From Bog-756 sp963778165 (lineage in GTDB: Bacteria > Actinomycetota > Acidimicrobiia > Acidimicrobiales > RAAP-2), in assembly GCA_963778165.1 (NCBI GenBank), contig CAVZTE010000001.1, forward strand, positions 1 to 64,000: 64,000 nucleotides of DNA. Direction: 5' to 3'. Below the pieces are notes generated by a model. That model did not search any database. It had not been told where the DNA came from and saw only the letters and a list, made by a program, of their open reading frames with translations. The position numbers and the translations under genes are program-made. This document shows, one piece after another, positions 51,926 to 60,526 of the stretch (the stretch's first letter is position 1; each line of letters opens with the position of its first letter).

Positions 51926-52672
51926 TGGTCGAGCCGGGTGAACCGGAACTTGACCAGAGCCTTCAAGGCCCCGAACCCGTCCCGCCAGGTGATCTTCTTT
52001 CCCTCGTCGGCCTCGCGGCCGGCGTAGGAGATCGGTACCTCGTAGATCCGGTAGCCGCGCCGCAAGACCTTGGCCGTGATCTCCGGCTCGAAGTCGAACT
52101 TGTCCGACTGGATGGTGATGCCTTCGAGGGCCCGGGCGTCGAACAGCTTGTAGCAGGTCTCCATGTCGGAGAGGGTGGAGGAGTAGAGCAGGTTGGTCAC
52201 CAGGGAGAGGAACCGGTTCCCCATCCAGTGCAGCGGCATCATGTTCTTGCGCTCGCCGGTGAACCGGCTCCCGTAGACCACGTGGGCCTTGCCCCGCAGG
52301 ATGGGCTGCATGAGCTTGGGCCAGTCGGCGGGGTCGTACTCCAGGTCGGCGTCCTGGATCAGCACCAGGTCGCCGCGGACGGCAGCCAGCCCGGTGCGCA
52401 CGGCGGCGCCTTTGCCCTGGTTCCGGGCGTGGCTGATGACCCGGACGGTGGAGTCACCCATGGCCGCCAGCACCTTGTCGGTACCGTCGGAGGAGCCGTC
52501 ATCGACCACGATGACCTCGATGTCCGACGGCAGCTCGACCGCCCGGATCCGGCGGATGACCTCGGCCACCGTCGAGCGCTCGTTGAACACCGGCACGATC
52601 ACCGACAACAGGTGTACTCGATATGGGGGAGGCCTCTCCGCCTGGTCCCTGGTCCTCCCGGACGTCAGCCAT
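51922..52672 (-). CDS. Dolichol-phosphate mannosyltransferase-like GT2, frameshifted at start
   Basis: About 249 residues when joined. Polyprenyl-phosphate sugar synthase type: SVIVPVFNERSTVAEVIRRI, VIVVDDGSSDGTDKVL, NQGKGAAVRTGL, LIQDADLEYDPADW, VVYGSRFTGERKN and ETCYKLFDARAL. No membrane tail, so it makes a lipid-linked sugar on the inner face. The start needs repair. The GT2 frame has only a TTG at 52608 right at the first strand. The neighbouring frame has an ATG at 52672 with GAGGAG nine bases upstream and joins cleanly after one extra base near 52611-52620. The true N-terminus is then about 20 residues of Gly/Glu-rich sequence. Confidence 0.82.
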
Positions 52673-52717
52673 GGAATCGGTCTCCTCGCTCCCCTTGTGG
52701 GGTGGCATCACTGGTTT

Positions 52718-53700
52718 TCACGGTCTGCCCCCCGAGGATCGGTCGGTGACGGGCGGCTTGATGCCGGCGTCTTCGGCCAGGTACGCCGCGGTGAGCAGCA
52801 GGCCATCCCGCAGCGACGGTGGTCGGCTCCCACCCCAGGGCGGCCCGGGCCTTGGAGATGTCCGGCTGGCGCAAGGCCGGGTCGTCGACCGGCAGCGGAC
52901 GGTGGATGATGGTCGAGGTCGACCCGAGCAGCTCCACCACGGTGTGGGCCAGCTCCAGAACGGTGTACTCGTCGGGGTTGCCGACATTGATCGGACCGGT
53001 GAGATCGGAGTCGAACAGCGCCACCAGCCCGGCCACCTCGTCGGCCACGTAGCAGAGGCTCCTGGTCTGGCTCCCGTCGCCGTACACGGTGAGCGGCTCG
53101 CCCCGCATGGCCTGCAGGACGAAGTTGGAGACCACCCGTCCGTCGGCGGGCCGCAGGCGGGGGCCGTAGGTGTTGAAGATCCGGGCGATGCCCACATTGG
53201 TGCCCAGGGTCCGGTGGTGGGCCATGCACAGGGCCTCGGAGAACCGCTTGGCCTCGTCGTAGACACTGCGGGGTCCGACCGGGTTCACATTCCCCCAGTA
53301 CTCCTCGGGCTGGGGATGGACCGCCGGGATTGCCGTAGACCTCGCTGGTCGACGCCATGAGGAACCGGGCCCCGTGTTGGTGGGCCAACTCCAGGCCGTG
53401 CCGGGTGCCCTCACTGCCCACGGCCAGGGTCTGGAGCGGAAGGGCCAGGTAGTCGGGCGGGGATGCCGGGCTGGCCAGGTTGAACACGCCGGTCACCGGG
53501 CCGTCCACCGGGAGCGACACCGAGATGTCCGCCTCCACCAACGTGAACCGGGGGTGACCGTCCAGTTGGGCCACGTTGGCAGGGCGGCCGGTGGAGAAGT
53601 CGTCCACGCACACCACCTCGTCGCCCCGCTCCACCAGATGATCACAGAGGTGCGAGCCCAGGAACCCACCACCTCCGAGCACCACCACCCGACCGCTCAT
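52718..53700 (-). CDS. uxs: UDP-glucuronate decarboxylase (UDP-xylose synthase), twice frameshifted
   Basis: About 327 residues when joined. SDR: VVVLGGGGFLGSHLCDHLV, VCVDDFSTGRPANV, FNLASPASPPDYLALPLQTL, ASTSEVYGNP, then in the next frame AVHPQPEEYWGNVNPVG, YDEAKRFSEALC (YxxxK), IARIFNTYGPRLRPADGRVV and YGDGSQTRSLCYV, and in a third frame DGLLLTAAYLAEDAGIKPP. Breaks are at about 53321-53333 and 52815-52822, each explained by one extra base. The order of motifs (SPASP, EEYWG, RIFNTYGPR) marks Uxs, which turns UDP-glucuronate into UDP-xylose. It follows ugd with a four-base overlap. Confidence 0.82.
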
Positions 53701-55217
53701 CGGCGACCGATGCCGGTGTAGTCGAAGCCCATCCGGCGCAACTGGGCCGGGTCGAGGAGGTTGCGGGCGTCAACGATCACCGGTGTGGCCATGTTCGAGT
53801 GCACCTTGGCGAAGTCGAGCCAGCGGAACTCGTCCCACTCGGTCAGCACCACGGCGGCCACTGCACCCTGGCACGCGGCGTAGACGTCGGGGTAGGCCCG
53901 CACCACCCCCGGCTCCGATCCCAAGCCGGATTCCGGGCCACCGGAAGCTGGGCCACCGGAAGCCGAGCCACCGGCGACGGCCGGCTCGAAGAGGTCGACC
54001 GGCGTCGAGCTCTGGCCCGCAGCCACCGGCACCGTGGGGTCGAATGCCCTCACCATCGCTCCTTCTTCCACCAACCGCCGTACCACTTCGACGGCCGGCG
54101 AGTTCCGCAGGTCATCGGTGCCGGCCTTGAACGTGAGCCCCCACGCGGCGACCACCGTACCTTCCAATTTGCCCCCGGCCGCCGCTCGGACCTTGTCCAC
54201 CACCCGGACGAACTGTTCGTCATTGGTGGCAATCGCTCCCCGGAGGAAGGAGAAGTCATACCCTGCCTGCTCGGCGATATGCACCAGCGCCCTGGTGTCC
54301 TTGGGCAGGCAGCTGCCGCCCCAGCCCGGCCCGGGGCGCAGGTACTCGAACCCGATGCGGCGGTCGTAGCCGAGACCCAGGATGACGTCGCGCACGTCGG
54401 CGCCCACCGCCTCGCACAGGCCGGCCACGGCGTTGATGAAGCTCAGCTTGGTGGCCAGAAAGGCGTTGGAGGCGTACTTGATGGTCTCGGCGGTGGCGGC
54501 GTCGGTGATCAGCAGCGGGGCGTGGGTGCCGGAGAACAGCTCGCCCACCCGGGCCGCCGCCCCCTGGTCGTCGGCGCCCACCACGATGCGCTCGGGGTGC
54601 AGGCTGTCCGGGACGGCGGTGCCCTCGCGCAGGAACTCCGGGTTGGAGACCACGGTGACGTCGGGCCGGCCCAGGACCCGCTCCACCACCAGGGTCGAGC
54701 CCACCGGGACGGTCGACTTGTTGACGATGATGGTGCCGGGCCGGAGGTGCGGGGCGATCTCCTCGGCCACCGCCTCGACGAAGCTCAGGTCGGCGGAGCC
54801 GTCCTCCCCCTGCGGGGTGGGCACGCACAGGAAGACGAACTCGGCGCCCTGCACCGCCTCGGTGGCCCCGACCACGAACCGGAGCCGCCCAGCCGCCTGG
54901 CCCTCGCGGACCAGCTCCTCGAGGTGGTCCTCCACGATGGGGACCTGGCCCCGGGCCAGCATGGCCACCTTGGCCGGGTCGGCATCGCCACAGGTGACCT
55001 CATGGCCCAGATGGGCCAGCGTCGCCGCCGTGGGCAGGCCCACGTAGCCCACGCCGATGACGGCCACCGTGTGGTGGCGGCCGTGGGGCAGGCCCCGGGC
55101 CGCCGTCCCGGAGGTGGCGAACGGGGAGCCGCCGTCCGGGCCGGGCCCCGACTCCGACCCTTCCCGGGGCCCGGTCCCGGCCGAGCCCCCCACTGCCCAC
55201 ATATTCCACGACATCAC
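53697..55217 (-). CDS. ugd: UDP-glucose 6-dehydrogenase
   Basis: 506 residues. Oxidises UDP-glucose to UDP-glucuronate with 2 NAD. NAD loop VIGVGYVGLPTA (53-64), the middle domain with NPEFLREGTAVPDSLHPERIV, ETIKYASNAFLATKLSFINAV, and catalytic Cys in GGSCLPKDTRAL; the C-terminal domain has GLTFKAGTDDLRNSPAVEVV. A 25-residue Gly/Ser/Pro insert near 420-445 is not in relatives, and the N-terminal 48 residues are low complexity. The start may be later than 55217 since the fold begins near residue 48. The 260 bases upstream, to the end of rmlD, hold no gene I can support. Confidence 0.92.
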   Translation of the reverse strand: MMSWNMWAVGGSAGTGPREGSESGPGPDGGSPFATSGTAARGLPHGRHHTVAVIGVGYVGLPTAATLAHLGHEVTCGDADPAKVAMLARGQVPIVEDHLEELVREGQAAGRLRFVVGATEAVQGAEFVFLCVPTPQGEDGSADLSFVEAVAEEIAPHLRPGTIIVNKSTVPVGSTLVVERVLGRPDVTVVSNPEFLREGTAVPDSLHPERIVVGADDQGAAARVGELFSGTHAPLLITDAATAETIKYASNAFLATKLSFINAVAGLCEAVGADVRDVILGLGYDRRIGFEYLRPGPGWGGSCLPKDTRALVHIAEQAGYDFSFLRGAIATNDEQFVRVVDKVRAAAGGKLEGTVVAAWGLTFKAGTDDLRNSPAVEVVRRLVEEGAMVRAFDPTVPVAAGQSSTPVDLFEPAVAGGSASGGPASGGPESGLGSEPGVVRAYPDVYAACQGAVAAVVLTEWDEFRWLDFAKVHSNMATPVIVDARNLLDPAQLRRMGFDYTGIGRR

Positions 55218-55477
55218 TCGGCACCTGTCATTTCGGTCGGAAGGGTGCTGTCAGCGGGCACGAACCATCGCCGGCTGCTGGCAACCCTTACCCATCTCGG
55301 CTCATTCTTGGCCATTCTGAAGCACCTCTGTGCTCTTGGTGTTGTTTCGATCGATGCGCTTCGGTGTTGCTTTGATCCGGTTCCCCGGCGCCGGTCTGCC
55401 CGGAGCCGGCGGTCCCAGCCCACCGGTCCCCGGCTCCCTGGCCCCAGGCCCCGGCTCCTCGGGCCCCCGGCGCCCGG

Positions 55478-56515
55478 TCAGCCCGCCGTCGCCAGGAACC
55501 CGACCAGTCCGGCCAAGGAGTCCCTCCAGAGGGGAAGCAGCGGGAGGCCCGAAAGTCGCAGGGCGGCGTTGTCGAGCCGGGAGTTGGCCGGCCTCGGTGC
55601 CGGGCGGGGTGGGTCGAGCTCCGAGGTGGCGATGGGCAGCACCCGCTCCGGGTCGAGGCCGGCGGCGGCCAGGGTGGCCCGGGCGAAGCCGAACCAGGTG
55701 GTCTCCCCCTGGTTGGTCACGTGGAAGGTGCCGGGCCGGCGGTCGAGGGCCAGCCGCACCACGGCCCGGGCCAGATCGGCGGTGAAGGTGGGGCAGCCGT
55801 GCTGGTCGTCCACGAACCGGAGCGGGCCGTCGGGGCTGGCCGCGGCCAGGCGGAGCACCGTCTTGACCATGTTGGCCCCGTGGGCTCCGCTCACCCACGC
55901 CGTGCGGACCACCGCAGCCGACGGGCCGGCCACCGCCCGCGTCTCGTGCTCGCCCCCCAGCTTGCTCAGGCCGTAGACCGAGCGGGGATTGGGCTGGTCC
56001 CACTCGACGTAGGGGCGGTCGAGGGTCCCGTCGAAGACGTAGTCGGTCGACAGGTAGACCAGGTGGGCGCCCACACCGACCGCGGCCTCGGCCACGTTGC
56101 GGGTGCCGACGGCATTGACGCCGAAGGCGGTGTCGGCGTCGGCCTCGCAGGCGTCGACGGCGGTGTAGGCCCCGGCGTGGATCACGATGTCCGGCCGGAA
56201 GGCCCCGAACACCTCGCCGACCACCGTCCGGTCGACCACGTTCATGGTGTCGCTGGTGGTGGACAGGACGTCGATGGCCCCCTTGGCCAAGGTGGGCAGG
56301 ATGGCCAGGTCTCCTGGTGCCCCGGTTCCGGGGGGACCGTCCTGTGGGCCGCCGTCGGGATCGCCCTGTGCGCCGCCGTCGGGCCCGCCCTGCGCTCCGC
56401 CGCCGATGGCTTGGCCGATGCCGCCGTCAGGGACCGAGCCGGCCAGCACATCGGCCAGGTCCCGACCCAACTGGCCCCGGCCTCCCGTGACCAGGACCCG
56501 GAGGGGTGCGCTCAC
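55478..56515 (-). CDS. rmlD: dTDP-4-dehydrorhamnose reductase
   Basis: 345 residues. Last step of dTDP-L-rhamnose synthesis. VLVTGGRGQLGRDLADVL, IVIHAGAYTAVDACEADADTA, YLSTDYVFDG, YGLSKLGGE (YxxxK) and FHVTNQGETTWFGFARA are all family blocks. Residues about 32-65 are an insert of Gly/Asp/Pro/Gln repeats (GGPDGG and alike) that the roughly 290-residue relatives lack. It follows rmlB with nine bases between. RmlC, which gives its substrate, is not visible in the window. Confidence 0.9.
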   Translation of the reverse strand: MSAPLRVLVTGGRGQLGRDLADVLAGSVPDGGIGQAIGGGAQGGPDGGAQGDPDGGPQDGPPGTGAPGDLAILPTLAKGAIDVLSTTSDTMNVVDRTVVGEVFGAFRPDIVIHAGAYTAVDACEADADTAFGVNAVGTRNVAEAAVGVGAHLVYLSTDYVFDGTLDRPYVEWDQPNPRSVYGLSKLGGEHETRAVAGPSAAVVRTAWVSGAHGANMVKTVLRLAAASPDGPLRFVDDQHGCPTFTADLARAVVRLALDRRPGTFHVTNQGETTWFGFARATLAAAGLDPERVLPIATSELDPPRPAPRPANSRLDNAALRLSGLPLLPLWRDSLAGLVGFLATAG

Positions 56516-56524
56516 GTACCCGGG

Positions 56525-57538
56525 TCAGCGGGTCCGGACGGCGACCACGACCCTTCGATCGACCGGGGCCCGGTCGCGCAACGGCTCCCACCAACTCCGG
56601 TTGTCGGCGTACCAGCCCACCGTCTCGGCCAGGCCCTGCTCGAACGGCACCGTCGGCTCCCAACCCAGCTCCCGGCGGATCTTGGACGAGTCGAGCAGGT
56701 AGCGCCGGTCGTGACTCGGCCGGTCCGGGACGATCTCCTTGAGGGACTGGGGCCGTCCGGTGGCTGCCAGCACGGCGTCGGCGATCTCCTCGATGCTGGC
56801 CTCGACCCCGCTGCCCACGTTGTAGGTCTCCCCCACCTGGCCGTGCTGGAGCACCAGTTCGATGGCCCGGCAGTGGTCGACGACGTGCAACCACTCCCGG
56901 CGGTTCTGGGTGGAGGCGTACAGGGGCAGGGGCTGATCGTCCAGGGCCTTGGCCGTGAAGAGGGGGATGACCTTCTCGGGGAATTGGTACGGGCCGTAGT
57001 TGTTGCAGCAGTTGGTGATGGTGGCCTGGAGGCCGAAGGTCTTCTCGTAGGCCCGCACCGCATGGTCGGCCCCGGCCTTGGAGGCGTTGTACGGGGTCTG
57101 CGGCCGGTAGGGGGTCTCCTCGGTGAACTTCTCGTCCGAGTCCAGGGGGAGGTCCCCGTAGACCTCGCAGGTCGAGATGTGGTGGAAGCGGGACACCCCG
57201 TGCCGGCGGGCCGCCTCGGCCAGGGTCTGGGTGCCCAGCACGTTGGTCCGGAAGAACAGGCCCGGATCCAGGATGGCCAGGCTGTTGTGGGACTCGGCGG
57301 CGAAGTTGACCACCACATCGGTCTGGTGCTCGGCCAGGGTCTTGGACACGAACTCGAGGTCCCCGATGTCACCCTGGACGAAGGTGATCCGGTCCTCGAC
57401 GTCGTCCAGGTTGGGCCGGTTGCCGGCGTAGGTCAGGACGTCGTAGGCCACCACGTCGTCCTCGGGGTGGTGTTGGACCCAGTACCGGACGAAATTCGAG
57501 CCGATGAAGCCGGCGGCTCCGGTGACGAGTAGTCGCAT
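56525..57538 (-). CDS. rmlB: dTDP-glucose 4,6-dehydratase
   Basis: 337 residues. Makes dTDP-4-keto-6-deoxyglucose. LLVTGAAGFIGSNFVRYW, VVAYDVLTYAGNRPNLDDV, VNFAAESHNSLAI, ISTCEVYGDLP (catalytic Thr-Cys-Glu in place of the usual Thr-Asp-Glu), YNASKAGADH (YxxxK), TNCCNNYGPYQFPEK and RREWLHVVDHCRAIE. The change of the catalytic Asp to Cys in the TDEVYG motif is worth noting. Otherwise full length. ATG 57538 begins MRLLVTGAAG. Confidence 0.92.
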   Translation of the reverse strand: MRLLVTGAAGFIGSNFVRYWVQHHPEDDVVAYDVLTYAGNRPNLDDVEDRITFVQGDIGDLEFVSKTLAEHQTDVVVNFAAESHNSLAILDPGLFFRTNVLGTQTLAEAARRHGVSRFHHISTCEVYGDLPLDSDEKFTEETPYRPQTPYNASKAGADHAVRAYEKTFGLQATITNCCNNYGPYQFPEKVIPLFTAKALDDQPLPLYASTQNRREWLHVVDHCRAIELVLQHGQVGETYNVGSGVEASIEEIADAVLAATGRPQSLKEIVPDRPSHDRRYLLDSSKIRRELGWEPTVPFEQGLAETVGWYADNRSWWEPLRDRAPVDRRVVVAVRTR

Positions 57539-57547
57539 CACCGGCGG

Positions 57548-57553
57548 ATGATA
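57548..57553 (-). promoter_or_regulatory. Candidate -10 box of rmlB
   Basis: TATCAT, nine bases before the ATG at 57538. It would start the rmlB-rmlD transcript close to the start codon. Confidence 0.4.
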
Positions 57554-57600
57554 CTCGGACCAGGTGCAACGACTGTTACGGCGGAGGTCAGCCGATTGCC

Positions 57601-57707
57601 CGGTCGGCGGTCGGTCGGCGTCGGCGGTCGGCGGTCGGTCGGTCGGCGGTCGGCGGTCGGCGGTCGGCGGTCGGCGGTCGGCGGTCGGCGGTCGGCGGTC
57701 GGTCGGC
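57601..57707. repeat. GGCGGTC heptamer microsatellite
   Basis: About 107 bases of 7-base units (GGCGGTC) with some shortened to GGTC. At least eight perfect units lie in a row around 57645-57700. It fills most of the gap between birA and rmlB, downstream of birA and upstream of rmlB. Confidence 0.92.
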
Positions 57708-57720
57708 CATACCCGGGTGG

Positions 57721-58533
57721 TCAGCCGGTGGTGCGTAGGTGGACCACATCGCCGGACACCACCGTGCGGGTGGCGCCGTCCGTCTCGACCACCAGGTGGC
57801 CCTGGCCGGTGACGTCGGTGGCCACCCCCTCGAAGCTCCCGTCGGCCAGCTCCACCCGGACCGGGTGGCCCAGGGTGGTGCACCGGGCCCGGAAGTCGGC
57901 TGCCTGCCGGGCCCGTCCGGCCTGCTCCGCCAGGTCGGCCACCCGGGGCTCGAGGGCCTCGAGCAGCGCGTCGAGCAGTTCGGAACGGTCCACCGACCGT
58001 CCCACCTCCTGCCACAGCGAGGTGGCCGAACCGGCCAGCTCCGGGGCCAGATCGTCGTCCGACCGGGGCCAGTCCACGTTGAGGCCGATCCCCACCACGA
58101 CGGGGGCGGCCGACGGACCGGTGCCGGAGGCCCCGGTGGGGCCCGGCGTCCCTCCCGGGGCGGACAGGTCGGCTTCGGCCAGGACCCCGGCCAGTTTGCG
58201 GCCGTCCGCAGCCAGGAGGTCGTTGGGCCACTTGATCCCCACCCCCAGCCCGCAGGTGGCCTCGACACCGTCGGCGGCGGCCAGCGCCACCACCGCGCTG
58301 GCCAGGTGCCGGTGGTCGGCCGGGAGGTCGGGGCGCAGCAGTACCGAGACCAGCAGGTTGGATCCGGCCGGGGCCTGCCACTGGCGGCCCAGCCTCCCCC
58401 GGCCGGCGGACTGGTACTCGGCCACCGCCACCACCCCCTCGGGGGCCCCCAGGCGGGCCTCGGCCAGTAGGTAGCGGTTGGTCGAGTCGATGGAGTCGAA
58501 CCGCCGGATGTCGGTGAACCGGGTGCCCGACAT
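57721..58533 (-). CDS. birA: Biotin-acetyl-CoA-carboxylase ligase
   Basis: 270 residues. Attaches biotin to the carboxylase carrier. FDSIDSTNRYLLAEAR, VAEYQSAGRGRLGRQW (biotinyl-AMP loop), LASAVVALAAADGV, IKWPNDLLAADGRKLAGVLAE and VVVGIGLNVDWP, then the C-terminal SH3-like domain with GVATDVTGQGHLVVE. No N-terminal helix-turn-helix, so it is a non-regulatory BirA, as in most actinobacteria. An insert of Gly/Pro/Ser/Thr near residues 160-180. Divergent from the carboxylase gene. Confidence 0.93.
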   Translation of the reverse strand: MSGTRFTDIRRFDSIDSTNRYLLAEARLGAPEGVVAVAEYQSAGRGRLGRQWQAPAGSNLLVSVLLRPDLPADHRHLASAVVALAAADGVEATCGLGVGIKWPNDLLAADGRKLAGVLAEADLSAPGGTPGPTGASGTGPSAAPVVVGIGLNVDWPRSDDDLAPELAGSATSLWQEVGRSVDRSELLDALLEALEPRVADLAEQAGRARQAADFRARCTTLGHPVRVELADGSFEGVATDVTGQGHLVVETDGATRTVVSGDVVHLRTTG

Positions 58534-58540
58534 GGCACAT

Positions 58541-58546
58541 ACCCTA
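58541..58546 (-). promoter_or_regulatory. Candidate -10 box, leaderless start of birA
   Basis: TAGGGT, seven bases before the ATG at 58533. Confidence 0.45.
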
Positions 58547-58598
58547 CGGGCCGTGACAGTGTTGTAGGACCCCGAGGCGCCTGGTCGCGCCTCATGTC

Positions 58599-58674
58599 GT
58601 CCGAAGTCGTCAGAATGTCGGGCCAAAGCCGGGAGCGTGTCACCCGACGGCCGTCCGAAGTCGTCAGAATGTCG
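58599..58674. repeat. 22-base direct repeat in the birA/carboxylase control region
   Basis: The same 22 bases (starting GTCCGAAGTCGTCAG and ending AATGTCG) occur at 58599-58620 and 58653-58674, centre to centre 54 bases apart, and a partial third copy (ATGTCGTCCG) follows near 58688. They lie between the divergent birA and carboxylase genes and could be operator sites. Confidence 0.75.
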
Positions 58675-58713
58675 TCAGGTCGTCCGTATGTCGTCCGATT
58701 GGAAAGGCGCAGC

Positions 58714-60511
58714 GTGCTGAAGAAGGTTCTCATCGCCAACCGGGGAGAGATCGCCGTCAGGGTCATCCGGACCTGTTCGCGAGATGGGGGTGGCCACGGT
58801 GGCCGTCTACTCCGACCTCGACCGGGACGCGCTCCACGTACGACTGGCCGACGAGGCCTACGCCCTCGGGGGCCAGACCGCCGCCGAGAGCTACCTGAAC
58901 ACCGACGCCATCCTCCACGCCATCGAGGAGAGCGGGGCCGACGCCGTCCACCCCGGTTACGGCTTCTTCTCCGAGAACACCGACTTCGCCCGGGCCATCA
59001 CCAGCCGGGGGGTGACCTTCATCGGGCCACCGCCCGAGGCCATCGAGGTCATGGGGGACAAGATCAGCTCGCGCCACGCCGCCGAGCGGGCCGGGGTGTC
59101 CGGGGTGCCGGGCCGGTCCGAGGTCCTCAAGTCGCCCGAGGAGGTCATCTCCTTCGGCAACGAGTTCGGCTGGCCGGTGGCCATCAAGGCCGCCTACGGC
59201 GGTGGCGGCCGGGGCATGAAGGTGGTGGCGGGGCCGGACGAGGCCGCCGAGGCCCTGGAGTCGGCCATGCGCGAGTCCCTCTCGTACTTCGGTCGGGACG
59301 AGTGCTACGTGGAGCGCTACCTGGCCTGGCCCCGCCACGTGGAGATGCAGATCATCGCCGACACCCACGGCCACACCCTGTGGCTGGGCGAGCGGGACTG
59401 CTCGGCCCAGCGCCGCCACCAGAAGCTGGTGGAGGAGAGCCCGGCCCCCAACTTCCCCGACTCGGTCCGCAAGGCCATGGGCGAGGCCTCGGTGAGGGTG
59501 GCCGAGGCGTGCGGCTACCTCAACGCCGGCACCGTCGAATTCCTCTACCAGGACGGCGAGTTCTTCTTTCTGGAGATGAACACCCGCCTCCAGGTGGAGC
59601 ATCCGGTCACCGAGCTGGTCACCGGCCTCGACCTGGTGGAGTGGCAGCTGCGGGTGGCCTCGGGCGAGCCCCTGGGCTTCACCCAGGCCGACGTGAAGCG
59701 GGACGGCCACGCCATCGAGGTCCGCATCAACGCCGAGGACCCGGCCGGCGGGGCCTTCATCCCCTCGCCCGGCACCATCACCCGCCTGGTCCCGCCCGGC
59801 GGCCCCGGCGTCCGGCTCGACGCCGGCTACGAATCGGGCGACACGGTCAGCCAGTACTACGACAACCTGGTGGCCAAGCTCATCGTGTGGGGCCACGACC
59901 GGGAGGCCGCCCGGCGGCGGATGCTCCGGGCCATCGACGAGACGGTGGTGGAGGGGGTGGCCACGACTCTTGGGGCCGATGTGGCCATCCTCGACCATCC
60001 GGACTTCATCGCCGGTGAGCACTCCACCAACTGGGTGGAGCAGACCCTGGACCTGAGTGGCATCTCCGCCAGTGGGTCGGCTCCGCCGGCACCTCCTGCG
60101 GCGGACGGGGAAGCCCCACTGCCCCGGGTGCTGCGGGACGTGACCGCCGAAGTGGACGGGCGGCGCTACCAGGTGAAGCTGTGGGTCCCCGACCTCGGGG
60201 ACGCCGTGGTCGTCAGTGGCGGCGCCGCTGGCGGGGCCGGCTCGGGTCGGGCGGCGGCTCCCGGTCGCCCCAAGGCCGCCGCCGGGGGGGCCGCGGGGTC
60301 AGGCACGGTGGCCGTCCCCATGCAGGGAACCATCGTCAAGGTGCTGGTAGCCGTGGGTGACGCCGTCGAGGTGGGCCAGACGGTGTGCGTCCTGGAGGCC
60401 ATGAAGATGGAGAACAACGTCAACGCCGAGAAGGCCGGCACGGTCAAAGAGGTCCGGGTGGCCGCCGGCGAGTCGGTCGGTCCCGGCGACGTCATCGCCG
60501 TCATCGAGTAG
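58714..60511 (+). CDS. accA: Acyl-CoA carboxylase alpha subunit (biotin carboxylase + carrier), frameshifted
   Basis: About 598 residues when joined. Biotin carboxylase domain: KKVLIANRGEIAVRVIRT, GYGFFSENTDFARAI, AYGGGGRGMKVVAG, ECYVERYLAWPRHVEMQI, ERDCSAQRRHQKLVEE and FLEMNTRLQVEHPVTE. A Gly/Ala-rich linker leads to the carrier domain with the biotin Lys in LEAMKMENNV. Like mycobacterial AccA3. The frame breaks near 58772-58780, where one extra T (TGTTCGC) separates the first 20 residues from the rest. GTG 58714 has GGAAAGG upstream. It needs a beta subunit (AccD, not in the window) to carboxylate acetyl- or propionyl-CoA. Confidence 0.92.
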
Positions 60512-60526
60512 CGGGGCTCGACACTG

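Noticed and set aside
57601..57707. Possible CRISPR-like array
   Set aside because: The units are 7 bases without spacers; it is a simple microsatellite. No cas gene is present in the window.
38659..58533. Polysaccharide region as a recently acquired island
   Set aside because: Base composition and codon use look like the rest, there are no mobile genes or flanking repeats, and fbiA, fbiB and manC are part of an old conserved order.
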